From NCBI RefSeq assembly GCF_014203665.1, contig NZ_JACHJN010000011.1, positions 62,001 to 126,000 of the forward strand: 64,000 nucleotides of DNA, read 5' to 3'. The notes under the pieces are model-generated. The model ran no database searches. It was not told the origin of the DNA and worked only from the letters and a program-made list of their open reading frames with translations. Positions 26,673 to 34,132 of this stretch are shown here, piece by piece. Made by a program: the position numbers and the translations under genes. The DNA comes from Saccharothrix tamanrassetensis. GTDB taxonomy: Bacteria; Actinomycetota; Actinomycetes; Mycobacteriales; Pseudonocardiaceae. Numbering within the stretch: the stretch's first letter is position 1; every line of letters begins with the position of its first letter.

Positions 26673-26894
26673 CTAACGGTTCGCGACCAGACGGGCTTTG
26701 TCCGTGCCGACCGCGATCACATCGCCGTCGTGCAGCTGCGCGCCCCGCCGTTCTTCGACCCGGCCGTTCACCGTGACCTCGCCGTCCTCCACGAGCTCGC
26801 GGGCGTGCGCGCCGTTCTCCGCCAGGCCCGCCAGCTTGAGGAACTGGCCGAGCCGGATCATGTCGTCGGAGATCTCCACCTCGCGGATGCGCAT
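26673..26894 (-). CDS. Small S4 RNA-binding domain protein (YaaA/RlbA-like)
   Basis: 73 residues from the ATG at 26894. The whole protein is one S4 domain: ISDDMIRLGQFLKLAGLAENGAHAREL, then VEDGEVTVNGRVEERRGAQLHDGDVIAVG. This alpha-L fold binds structured RNA, often rRNA or tRNA. An upstream in-frame start at 26960 would add 22 unrelated residues and is less likely. The ribosome-binding site is weak (GATGATGG). Single gene; regulation not visible. Confidence 0.85.
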   Translation of the reverse strand: MRIREVEISDDMIRLGQFLKLAGLAENGAHARELVEDGEVTVNGRVEERRGAQLHDGDVIAVGTDKARLVANR

Positions 26895-27015
26895 CGTGCC
26901 ATCATCGCGCAACACGTTCCGTACAACCGCATGTGCACCCGGTAACGGGGGATCGCACAAGGTTGAAGCATGTTTGACGTGAGCAGAACGCGCTGGGGTC
27001 TACGGTTGTCGAACT

Positions 27016-27672
27016 GTGAGCACCGGCAGCTCAGACCCTCGACCCTCCGGCGACGCGGCGCCCGGGCGCCGGCGGTTCCTGCGTGGCCAAGTCGGCTCCA
27101 CCGGGGCGCAGTTCGGCTCGCGCGCGGTGCGTCGGCGCTCGGAGGAGGCGGACGGACCGCTGGAGGAGACTGCGCCGTTCCACGGCTACTTCGAGGATGA
27201 CGAGCCGGGTTCGGTTTCGGCTTCGGGGACGACTTCGCGTACTGGTTCTGGTGTTGGTTCGGGTGTCGGCTCCGGTTCGGGTGTTGGCGCGGGGGTGGAT
27301 GCGGAGGGCGAGGCGGAGCCGGAGAAGGAGTGGACGGGGCCGTTGGTGCGTCCGTACGCGTGGACCGGCGGCCGGACGTCGTCCGACTACGACCTGCGGT
27401 TGGAGACGCTGGTCTCGTTGGAGGAGAACGGGGTCGCGATCGCCATGCGGGACAACGGGCCGGAACGGCGGTCCATCGTGGAGCTGTGCGCGTACCCGCG
27501 TTCGGTGGCCGAGGTGTCGGCGCTGCTCTCGCTGCCGCTCGGGGTGGTCCGGGTGCTGCTCAGCGACCTGATCACGATGGGGGTGCTGACGATGCACCAG
27601 AACGCGGCGGCGCCCGGCGGACCGGACCTGGTGCTGATGGAACGCGTCCTACGGGGTCTGCGCAACCTCTGA
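27016..27672 (+). CDS. Orphan DUF742 protein (CvnC-like)
   Basis: 218 residues from a GTG. The N-terminal half is disordered, rich in Arg, Glu and a Gly-Ser-Val linker. The C-terminal about 110 residues form a winged-helix DUF742 domain: LVRPYAWTGGRT, SIVELCAYPRSVAEVSALLSLPLGVVRVLLSDL and MGVLTMHQN. DUF742 proteins are normally the third member of conservons (sensor kinase, roadblock, DUF742, GTPase). None of those partners is beside this gene, so it would act alone or with a distant conservon. Its 3' end overlaps the convergent mug gene by 24 bp. Confidence 0.85.
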   Translation: MSTGSSDPRPSGDAAPGRRRFLRGQVGSTGAQFGSRAVRRRSEEADGPLEETAPFHGYFEDDEPGSVSASGTTSRTGSGVGSGVGSGSGVGAGVDAEGEAEPEKEWTGPLVRPYAWTGGRTSSDYDLRLETLVSLEENGVAIAMRDNGPERRSIVELCAYPRSVAEVSALLSLPLGVVRVLLSDLITMGVLTMHQNAAAPGGPDLVLMERVLRGLRNL

Positions 27673-28182
27673 CCGGAGTTCCCCGAACACGGCGGCCAGG
27701 TCGGCGAGTTGGAAGTGGGCGTTCAGTCCACTGGGATTCGGCAGGACCCACAGGCGGGCGTCGGCGATCCGCTCGGGCTGCGGGCCGATCTTGGCCTTAC
27801 GGCGGTCGAAAGCCGTGCGGTAGGCGGTGATCCCGACGACCGCGACGACCTTGGGGCGGTAGTTCGCGGCCAGTTCGATCAGCCTCGCGCCACCGGCTCG
27901 GAGCTCCTCGGGGGACAGTTCGTCGGCCTTGGCGGTGGCGCGGGCGACCAGGTTCGTGATGCCCAGGCGGTAGTCGAGCAGCTCGGCCTGCTCGGCGGGT
28001 TTCAGCAGGCGGGGCGTGAAGCCGGACAGGTGCAGGGCGGGCCAGAACCGGTTGCCCGGTCGGGCGAAGTGCTGTCCCTTCACGGCGGAGAGCAGGCCGG
28101 GGTTGATGCCGCAGAACAGGACGTCCAGGTTGGGGGCGATCACGTCCGGAAGGGGGGCGTCGTGGGAGACGGGGGCGGTCAC
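27649..28182 (-). CDS. mug: G/U mismatch-specific uracil-DNA glycosylase (Mug family)
   Basis: 177 residues from the GTG at 28182, preceded by AAAGGGTGA. Family-2 UDG motifs are clear: DVLFCGINPGLLSA (GINPG with the catalytic-type Asn) and WVLPNPSGLNAHF (NPSG, the intercalation motif), with PKVVAVVGITAYR between. It removes uracil and ethenocytosine opposite G as part of base-excision repair. Single gene; no LexA box is seen upstream. Confidence 0.9.
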   Translation of the reverse strand: MTAPVSHDAPLPDVIAPNLDVLFCGINPGLLSAVKGQHFARPGNRFWPALHLSGFTPRLLKPAEQAELLDYRLGITNLVARATAKADELSPEELRAGGARLIELAANYRPKVVAVVGITAYRTAFDRRKAKIGPQPERIADARLWVLPNPSGLNAHFQLADLAAVFGELRSEVAQTP

Positions 28183-28240
28183 GCGGTCACCCTTTCTGGT
28201 GGTCGGCGTGCGGCAGGGGTGAGGGTGCATGTGGGGTTGA

Positions 28241-28282
28241 GGTGGGTGGGGCGGGCGGGCGGGTGGGGCGGGTGGGTGGGGT
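28241..28282. repeat. G-run cluster with quadruplex potential
   Basis: About 42 bp on the plus strand consisting of runs of 3-4 G separated by one T or C. It lies in the short spacer between the start of mug and the stop of the CopC-like gene (both minus strand). It could form a G-quadruplex or simply reflect composition drift. Confidence 0.5.
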
Positions 28283-28333
28283 GAGAGCGGCTGAGGTGGA
28301 GAGGGCTGGAGGGATCCCCGTCATGGGGTGACC

Positions 28334-29014
28334 TTATTCAGCGCCGGACTTGCGGTCTTTGAGCCGCAGGGCGACCGCAGCGCCGATCGCGAGCAGGACC
28401 AAGGCGCCGACGATCCACACCCAGACCGGCAGACCGCTGCCCTCGGAGGTTGCGGCCTGGGAGGCTGAGGCCTGGGTGGTCGCCGGCGCTGAGGCGAACG
28501 CGGAGAGGGTCAGCGCGGTCGGCTCGTTGGATGGCGGGGTGGACGTGCCGTTCTGGGCGGTCGTGGGGGTGGCGGGCTGGGGAGCCGGAGTCGGCGGCAC
28601 GGCCGTGGCCGGGAGGGTGAGGGAGAACGTGGTCTTGCCGCTGACGTAGTCGCCGTCCAGGGCGACGACCTGCCAGCTCAGCACGTACTGGCCCGAGGTG
28701 GCCGGGTCCGGTGCCACCGGGATGGTCAGGGTGGCACCGGACGCGGAGACCTCGCCGGCCTTCCACTGGGAGCCGTCCGGGGCGGTGACGGTGACTGTGG
28801 CGCTCTCGGCGGGCACCGGTTCGCTGAAGGTGAGCGTCAGCTTGGTGGGCGGCTGGGGCAGGGTCGCCCCGTTCGCCGGGTCGCTGCTCAGGAGATCGGT
28901 GTGAGCGGCTGCCTGGGGCACCGCGCCGAGCAGGGCGAGGGTGGCCAAGAGCAGTACCGGGAGAGGTGCTGCGAGAAGTGCCGGAAGAGGTGCCGAGAGC
29001 GCCAGTCGCTTCAT
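28334..29014 (-). CDS. CopC-domain secreted membrane-anchored protein
   Basis: 226 residues. A signal peptide ends at AAA, leaving the mature N-terminus HTDLLSSDPANG, with the N-terminal His that binds copper in CopC. The CopC beta-sandwich (KLTLTFSEPV, SGQYVLSWQVVALDGDYVSGKTTFSL) is followed by a Pro/Thr/Ser linker and a C-terminal transmembrane helix (VWIVGALVLLAIGAAVALRL). The usual DGHxVSG motif reads DGDYVSG here, so one canonical Cu ligand is replaced by Asp. No CopD or other copper genes are adjacent. The DUF5666 gene lies 20 bp upstream on the same strand. Confidence 0.82.
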   Translation of the reverse strand: MKRLALSAPLPALLAAPLPVLLLATLALLGAVPQAAAHTDLLSSDPANGATLPQPPTKLTLTFSEPVPAESATVTVTAPDGSQWKAGEVSASGATLTIPVAPDPATSGQYVLSWQVVALDGDYVSGKTTFSLTLPATAVPPTPAPQPATPTTAQNGTSTPPSNEPTALTLSAFASAPATTQASASQAATSEGSGLPVWVWIVGALVLLAIGAAVALRLKDRKSGAE

Positions 29015-29034
29015 ACCGGACAGTTCTACCGGGT

Positions 29035-29616
29035 CTAGCGGGTGGGGGGCTGCCCCTGGTCGTCGCTCTTGCCGCTGCCTTGGTCGTTGCTCCTGCCGCT
29101 GCCCTGGTCGCCGCCGGGAGGCTGTTGGCGGTTGCCGCGACCGTTGCGGAAGTCGCCCTCGACGACGGTCTGGGCGGTGTTCTCCTCGTCGGCGACGAGC
29201 ATGACGGTGTCGCCCTCGGTGAGGCTGCCGACGCCATTCCCGCCGTTGACCCGGGTGTCGTCGGTGATCTTGTAGGTCCGGGTGAAGCCGTCGGTGCTCT
29301 TGATGGTGATGGAGGAGTCGCTGACCTCGGTGATCTCGCCGTTCTGGAACTCGCCGTGCGCGGTGTCGCCGAACGGCCCGGGACCGGTGATCATCATCCC
29401 GGGTTTGCCCATGCCGTAGCCACGCGGACCGCCCATGCCCATCTGGGCGGCTTCGGAGTTGCTCGCGGCGTAGATGACCCCACCGCCCACAGCGGCGATA
29501 CCCACCGCGACCGCGACCGCGACGAGGGTCTTGCGGCCGGACCAGCGCGGTCCGGGAGCAGCGGCCTCGGGCGGCGGCGCCTCACCCCAGGTCGGGTTCT
29601 CGGTTTCGGTAGTCAT
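29035..29616 (-). CDS. Membrane-anchored DUF5666 protein
   Basis: 193 residues. A short cytoplasmic N-terminus, one transmembrane helix (LVAVAVAVGIAAVGGGVIYAA), a Met/Gly-rich stretch and then a DUF5666 beta-barrel (GEFQNGEITEVSDSSITIKS, KITDDTRVN, LTEGDTVMLVADEENTAQTVVEG), ending in a Gly/Gln/Asp-rich tail. DUF5666 domains are small OB-like extracytoplasmic modules of unknown role. The ATG at 29616 gives a normal anchor. No good ribosome-binding site is seen, so the message may be leaderless. Probably co-transcribed with the CopC-like gene downstream. Confidence 0.75.
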   Translation of the reverse strand: MTTETENPTWGEAPPPEAAAPGPRWSGRKTLVAVAVAVGIAAVGGGVIYAASNSEAAQMGMGGPRGYGMGKPGMMITGPGPFGDTAHGEFQNGEITEVSDSSITIKSTDGFTRTYKITDDTRVNGGNGVGSLTEGDTVMLVADEENTAQTVVEGDFRNGRGNRQQPPGGDQGSGRSNDQGSGKSDDQGQPPTR

Positions 29617-29700
29617 GGGATCACGGTGTCGGGCTTGTCTGTGTGAGAGCTGTGCGGCCGTTGGGGACTGGCTGTGTGGATGCCGGTGGTGGGTTGGGGC

Positions 29701-29741
29701 AGGGGTGTGGCGGGGGCAGGGGTGTGGCGGGGGCAGGGGTG
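29701..29741. repeat. 17-bp G-rich tandem repeat
   Basis: About 2.4 copies of a 17-bp unit AGGGGTGTGGCGGGGGC, immediately before the conserved module that flanks hairpin element C. Short period and high identity point to recent slippage. Confidence 0.7.
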
Positions 29742-29756
29742 AAGGGCGAAAAGCGT

Positions 29757-29833
29757 CCTCGCCGGACGGGCAGACCGCCAAGGATCTCCACAAGAGCCCT
29801 GCAAAGCTCTTCGAGCCTTGAAGGGCGGTGGGT
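29757..29833. repeat. Solo flanking module of element C
   Basis: Contains CCTCGCCGGACGGGCAGACC, then CGCCAAGGAT and GCAAAGCTC, the module that flanks hairpins A and E. It adjoins the same (3') end of hairpin C as in the two composites. The partner module and GTGTTCTC-type hairpin are absent, so this locus holds half a composite. Confidence 0.8.
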
Positions 29834-29979
29834 CTGCGTGTCATCCCCGTATGGCCAGGTCAAAGACAACCACATGCGTCAAGGGCAGATCGATCATGGG
29901 GGTGCGGTGGTCGCGGGTGTCGATCTGCCCTTGACACATGCGGTTCCCTGCGGGCAGGCCATACGGGGATGACACGCAG
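29834..29979 (-). repeat. Hairpin element C (GTGTCATC type, solo)
   Basis: A 146-bp palindrome with a perfect 23-bp outer stem (29834-29856 with 29957-29979). Inner arms 29873-29893 and 29920-29940 form 21 bp with one pair that is G-U on the minus strand. The family loop ACGCTTTTC and the usual inner-arm sequence are replaced by an unrelated self-complementary arm and a 26-nt G-rich loop. The GGTCAAAGACAACC and GGTTCCCTGCGGGCA boxes between tiers are kept. The outer stem has a C-G pair where A and E have T-A. It lies between divergent genes, unlike the other copies. Confidence 0.9.
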
Positions 29980-29990
29980 GGCAGGAGTGT

Positions 29991-30032
29991 GCGCGGGGGC
30001 GCGCGGGCCGTGCGCGGGGGCGCGCGGGCCGT
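29991..30032. repeat. 21-bp tandem duplication
   Basis: Two exact copies of a 21-bp GC-only-like unit (29991-30011 and 30012-30032) followed by a degenerate third, between hairpin C and the response-regulator operator. Confidence 0.7.
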
Positions 30033-30069
30033 GGGCGGGGGGGCGTGTGGTGCGGTCGGTGGGCGGGTT

Positions 30070-30108
30070 CACAGGTGTTGCACAGGGTCGGCACAGGGTG
30101 GGCTCAAG
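30070..30108 (+). promoter_or_regulatory. 11-bp-phased CACAGG repeats, likely OmpR-type operator
   Basis: CACAGG occurs at 30070, 30081 and 30092, and the variant CTCAAG at 30103: four units with an exact 11-bp period, ending 21 bp before the response-regulator start. OmpR/PhoB-family dimers bind direct repeats spaced about one helical turn. The same array occurs upstream of the GT39 gene (32293-32320), so the adjacent regulator is the probable ligand and autoregulates. Confidence 0.7.
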
Positions 30109-30129
30109 GGCGGGGCTGAGGATGTCGGA

Positions 30130-30858
30130 ATGCGTGCGGTGGTTTCTCTTGAGCTTCGTCGGCCGGATGGGAGTCCGGTTCGGGTTCTCGTGGTGGATGA
30201 CGAGTCCACTTTGGCCGAGCTGATGTCGATGGCCCTGCGGATGGAGAAGTGGGAGGTCCGCACCGCGTCGGACGGCACGTCGGCGGTTCGGGTGGCTCGG
30301 GAGTTCCGTCCTGACGTCGTGGTGCTCGACGTGATGCTGCCCGACTTCGACGGGCTCGAGGTGTTGCGGCGGCTGCGGGCCGAGGTGCCGGGGTTGCCGG
30401 TTTTGTTCCTCACGGCCAAGGACTCGGTCGAGGATCGGATCGCGGGATTGACGGCTGGTGGCGACGACTACGTGACGAAGCCGTTCAGCCTCGAAGAGGT
30501 CGTGTTGCGGTTGCGCGGGTTGTTGCGGCGGACCGGGGTTACCGAGGCGTCCGCGGGCACCGAGCTGGTGGTCGGTGACCTGGTCCTGGACGAGGACACG
30601 CGGGAAGTCCGGCGCGGTGGGCAGGCGGTGGAGTTGACGGCCACCGAGTTCGAGCTGTTGCGGTTCCTGATGCGGAACCCGAAGCGGGTGTTGAGCAAGG
30701 CGCAGATCCTGGACCGGGTGTGGAGTTACGACTTCGGCGGGCAGGCCAACATCGTCGAGCTGTACATCTCCTACCTGCGCAAGAAGATCGACGCGGGACG
30801 TGCGCCGATGATCCACACGATGCGGGGCGCGGGATATGTCCTCAAGTCTGCACCCTAG
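30130..30858 (+). CDS. OmpR/PhoB-family response regulator
   Basis: 242 residues. The receiver domain carries the acidic pair in VVDDES, the phospho-acceptor Asp in VVLDVMLPDFDGLE, Thr in LFLTAKD and Lys in YVTKPFS. A C-terminal winged helix follows: ELTATEFELLRFLMRNPKRVLSKAQILDRVWSY and VELYISYLRKKID. It is paired with the histidine kinase encoded downstream (23-bp overlap). Repeats matching an OmpR-type site precede this gene and the GT39 gene, so it probably controls itself and the glycosyltransferase operon. Confidence 0.92.
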   Translation: MRAVVSLELRRPDGSPVRVLVVDDESTLAELMSMALRMEKWEVRTASDGTSAVRVAREFRPDVVVLDVMLPDFDGLEVLRRLRAEVPGLPVLFLTAKDSVEDRIAGLTAGGDDYVTKPFSLEEVVLRLRGLLRRTGVTEASAGTELVVGDLVLDEDTREVRRGGQAVELTATEFELLRFLMRNPKRVLSKAQILDRVWSYDFGGQANIVELYISYLRKKIDAGRAPMIHTMRGAGYVLKSAP

Positions 30859-32287
30859 GCGCTGGTCGCTGCGCACGCGGCTGATCGCCGAGCAGGTGGT
30901 GCTGATCGCGGTCGTCTGCACCAGCATCGGCGTCATCACCGTGTTGTCGTTGCGGGACTTCCTGGTCGACCGGCTCGACCAGCAGCTGTACGAGGCCGCC
31001 GCCCGGGTCGAGCGGGGTGGGCCGCCGATTCCCGGGTTGCCGCCGCCGAGTCCGTTGGACCGCCCGGGGTTCGGGCCGGGGACGATGGTGGCGTTCATCC
31101 GCACGGGCAACATCGACGCCGCGCGGTTGAAGCCCGGCGGGGACGATCCCGAGGTGCTGCCCAACGACGAGATGGCGGTGTTGGCGTCGGTCAAGCCGGA
31201 TGCCCGGCCCCACAGCGTCTTCCTGGGCGAGGAGTTGGGCTACCACCGGGTGATGGCGGTCCGGATGCGGGACGGCGTCGTCATGGTCACCGGCCTGCCG
31301 CTCGCCTCGGTGGACAGCATCGTGATGCGCATGGGGTTCATCGTGGGCGGGGTGGGGCTGTCCGGGTTGATCGCGGTGTCGCTCGCGGGGGCGTTGATCA
31401 TCCGGAAGACGTTGCGGCCGTTGGAGCGGGTGGCCGCCACGGCGGGACGGGTGGCGGAACTGCCGTTGCACCGGGGCGAAGTGGCGTTGGCCGAACGGGT
31501 GCCGGCGCAGGACGCCGACCCCGACACGGAAGTGGGGCAGGTCGGGCTCGCGTTGAACCGGATGTTGGACCACGTCGGGAATGCACTGGCGGCCAGGCAC
31601 GAGAGCGAGACGCGGGTCCGGCAGTTCGTCGCGGACGCGAGTCACGAGTTGCGCACGCCGTTGGCCGCCATTCGTGGTTACGCGGAGTTGACGCGTCGGA
31701 CGACGGACGAGGTGCCGGCGCAGATCGGCCACGCCATGCGTCGGGTCGAGTCCGAGGCGGTGCGGATGACGTCGCTGGTGGAAGACCTGTTGTTGTTGGC
31801 ACGGCTGGATGCCGGGCGGCCGTTGGCGCGTGAGCCGGTCGATCTGTCGCGGGTCGTCGTGGACGGGGTGAGTGACGCGCGGATCGCCGGGCCGGAGCAC
31901 GACTGGCGGTTGGAGCTGCCGCCGGAGCCGTTGACGGTGCACGGGGACGAGCACAAGTTGCAGCAGGTGTTGGCGAATCTGCTGTCGAACGCCCGTACGC
32001 ACACGCCGTCGGGAACGACGGTGACCACGGCGTTGCGTGCGTTGCGGACGTCTCGGGGTGGCGCGGTGGAGTTGACGGTGACGGACGACGGGCCGGGAAT
32101 TCCGACCGAGCTGCTGCCCGAGGTGTTCGAGAGGTTCGCACGAGGTGACACGTCCCGGTCTCGGGCCGCGGGTAGCACGGGGTTGGGGTTGTCGATCGTG
32201 GCTGCGGTGGTTGCGGCGCACGAGGGCGAGGTGTCGGTCGTCAGTCGGCCGGGACGTACGAGGTTCAGGGTGAAGTTGCCGGTGTAA
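30836..32287 (+). CDS. Sensor histidine kinase (HisKA/HATPase)
   Basis: 483 residues. TM1 (about 21-42), an extracytoplasmic sensor region of about 130 residues rich in Pro and Gly, TM2 (about 165-187), HAMP, then the dimerisation/phosphoacceptor helix FVADASHELRTPLAAIRGYAEL (H-box His). N-box QQVLANLLSNARTHTP, G1 VTDDGPGIP, F-box FERFARGD and G2 GSTGLGLSIV are all present, so it should be active. The ATG lies inside the regulator gene (23-bp overlap), which gives translational coupling. The signal is unknown; the operator-linked target operon suggests an envelope cue. Confidence 0.92.
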   Translation: MSSSLHPRRWSLRTRLIAEQVVLIAVVCTSIGVITVLSLRDFLVDRLDQQLYEAAARVERGGPPIPGLPPPSPLDRPGFGPGTMVAFIRTGNIDAARLKPGGDDPEVLPNDEMAVLASVKPDARPHSVFLGEELGYHRVMAVRMRDGVVMVTGLPLASVDSIVMRMGFIVGGVGLSGLIAVSLAGALIIRKTLRPLERVAATAGRVAELPLHRGEVALAERVPAQDADPDTEVGQVGLALNRMLDHVGNALAARHESETRVRQFVADASHELRTPLAAIRGYAELTRRTTDEVPAQIGHAMRRVESEAVRMTSLVEDLLLLARLDAGRPLAREPVDLSRVVVDGVSDARIAGPEHDWRLELPPEPLTVHGDEHKLQQVLANLLSNARTHTPSGTTVTTALRALRTSRGGAVELTVTDDGPGIPTELLPEVFERFARGDTSRSRAAGSTGLGLSIVAAVVAAHEGEVSVVSRPGRTRFRVKLPV

Positions 32288-32292
32288 CAGCA

Positions 32293-32320
32293 CACAGGTG
32301 GCTCACAGGGAAGGCACAAG
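32293..32320 (+). promoter_or_regulatory. Second array of 11-bp-phased CACAGG repeats
   Basis: CACAGG at 32293 and 32304 and CACAAG at 32315 have an exact 11-bp period in the 66-bp gap between the kinase stop and the GT39 start. They match the array at 30070-30108 in sequence and phase. Predicted binding site of the cognate response regulator. Confidence 0.68.
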
Positions 32321-32353
32321 GGGCACCCAGTCCGCGGCAGCACGCTCAAGGGC

Positions 32354-34132
32354 ATGCGAGCGCGACTACCCCTGTTGCTGTTGCTGGCCGGGACAGCGGT
32401 GCTGTACCTGTGGCGTCTGGGTGACTCCGGCTGGGCCAACGCCTACTACTCCGCCGCCGCCCAAGCGGGCGCGCAGAGTTGGCAGGCGTGGTTCTTCGGG
32501 TCGACGGACGCGGCCAACTCGATCACCGTCGACAAGACGCCGGCTGCCACGTGGGTGATGGGACTGTCGGCCAGGCTGTTCGGTGTCAACGCCTGGAGCA
32601 TCCTGGTTCCGCAGGCCTTGATGGGTGTGGCGAGTGTCGGTTTGCTCTACGCCGCGGTGAAGCGCGTCGCCGGTGAGGCGGCCGGACTGATCGCCGGTGC
32701 GGTGTTGGCGTTGACGCCGGTGGCCGTGTTGATGTTCCGGTTCAACAATCCCGACGCGCTGTTGGTGCTGCTGTTGATCGCGGGTGCCTACTGCACGGTG
32801 CGGGCCACCGGCACGGCTTCGTGGAAGTGGTTGGCGCTGGCGGGTGTGGCGGTCGGGTTCGCGTTCCTGACCAAGATGTTGCAGGCGTTCCTGGTGCTGC
32901 CGGCGTTCGGGTTGGTGTACTTGCTGGCTGCGCCGACGGCGGTCCGGAAGAAGGCCTGGCACCTCGCGGTCGCGTCGGGTGCGATGGTCGTGGCGGGTGG
33001 CTGGTGGGTGCTGGCTGTGGAGCTGGTGCCCGCCGGCTCACGGCCGCACATCGGCGGGTCGCAGAGCGACAGCGTGCTCGAACTCGCGTTGGGCTACAAC
33101 GGGCTGGGCCGGCTGACCGGTGACGAGGTGGGCAGTGTCGGCGGTGGCCGGGGCTGGGGGTCGGCGGGCTGGAGTCGGCTGCTGGGCGCGGAGATGGGCA
33201 GTCAGATCGCGTGGCTGTTGCCGACCGCCGTGGTGCTGTTGATCGCGGGCTTCTGGGCGGCCGATCACCGACGGCGGACGGGGCTGGCGTTGTGGGGCGG
33301 GTGGCTGGTGGTCACCGCCGTGGTGTTCAGCTTCATGAACGGCATCATCCACGCCTACTACACCGTGGCTCTCGCGCCGGCCATCGGGGCGATCATCGGC
33401 ATCGGTGCGACGGCGTTGTGGCGACGAAGGCAGGAACCCGGTGCCGCGGCAGCGCTGTCGGGGGCGCTCGCGATCACCGCGCTCCAGTGCTACCTGTTGC
33501 TGCTCGACTGGTCGCCGGGACTGGCCGCGGCGGTCCTCGTCCTCGGGCTGCTGGCGGCGGTGGGGCTGTTCCTGTCCACGGTCGCGCCGGCGGCGGTCGT
33601 GGTGCCGATCGCTGTGGTGGCGGCGTTGCTCGGTCCGGGTGCGTACTCGGTCGCCACGGCCGCGACGCCGCATTCCGGGGCTGTCCCCAGTGCCGGACCG
33701 GACAACGGGATGCGCGGTGGCGGCGGTCTGGTGCTCATCGGTCCCGGCGGCGGGCGCGACGGCGGTGGTCTGCTCAGCGCACCGACGCCGGACGTGGAAC
33801 TGGTCGGGCTGTTGCGGGAGAACAGCGGCAAGTACCGGTGGGGTGCGGCTGCGGTCGGCTCGAACAACGCGGCGGGCTACCAGTTGGGCAGTGGCGTTCC
33901 GGTGATGGCCGTGGGCGGGTTCAACGGCACGGACCCCGCGCCGACGCTCGAAGAGTTCCAGGAACACGTCCGAAGTGGACACATTCATTACTTCCTCGGC
34001 GGTGCGGGGATGCCTGCCGAGACGGGCAGTGACGCCTCCGAGCGGATCGCCGAGTGGGTGCAGGACACCTTCGAAGCCGTGACCGTGGGCGGCGTCGACG
34101 TCTACGACCTCACAGCGGGTGCACAGCGATGA
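32354..34132 (+). CDS. GT39/PMT-type membrane glycosyltransferase (first paralogue)
   Basis: 592 residues with about 12 transmembrane helices. The first loop after TM1 (LGDSGWANAYYSAAAQAGAQSW) holds acidic and polar residues in the position of the GT-C catalytic loop. ITVDKTPAATWVMGLSARLFG, VLMFRFNNPDALLVLLL and FMNGIIHAYYTVALAPAIGA are conserved in actinobacterial PMT/ArnT-like enzymes. The C-terminal extracytoplasmic domain carries GGFNGTDPAPTLEEF. It should transfer a sugar from a polyprenyl-phosphate donor outside the membrane. First gene of a three-gene operon joined by 4-bp overlaps, behind CACAGG repeats. Confidence 0.88.
   Translation: MRARLPLLLLLAGTAVLYLWRLGDSGWANAYYSAAAQAGAQSWQAWFFGSTDAANSITVDKTPAATWVMGLSARLFGVNAWSILVPQALMGVASVGLLYAAVKRVAGEAAGLIAGAVLALTPVAVLMFRFNNPDALLVLLLIAGAYCTVRATGTASWKWLALAGVAVGFAFLTKMLQAFLVLPAFGLVYLLAAPTAVRKKAWHLAVASGAMVVAGGWWVLAVELVPAGSRPHIGGSQSDSVLELALGYNGLGRLTGDEVGSVGGGRGWGSAGWSRLLGAEMGSQIAWLLPTAVVLLIAGFWAADHRRRTGLALWGGWLVVTAVVFSFMNGIIHAYYTVALAPAIGAIIGIGATALWRRRQEPGAAAALSGALAITALQCYLLLLDWSPGLAAAVLVLGLLAAVGLFLSTVAPAAVVVPIAVVAALLGPGAYSVATAATPHSGAVPSAGPDNGMRGGGGLVLIGPGGGRDGGGLLSAPTPDVELVGLLRENSGKYRWGAAAVGSNNAAGYQLGSGVPVMAVGGFNGTDPAPTLEEFQEHVRSGHIHYFLGGAGMPAETGSDASERIAEWVQDTFEAVTVGGVDVYDLTAGAQR

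Noticed and set aside
27200-27310. Imperfect repeats of Gly-Ser-Val codons
   Set aside because: They encode a flexible linker inside the DUF742 protein, so they are not an independent repeat element.
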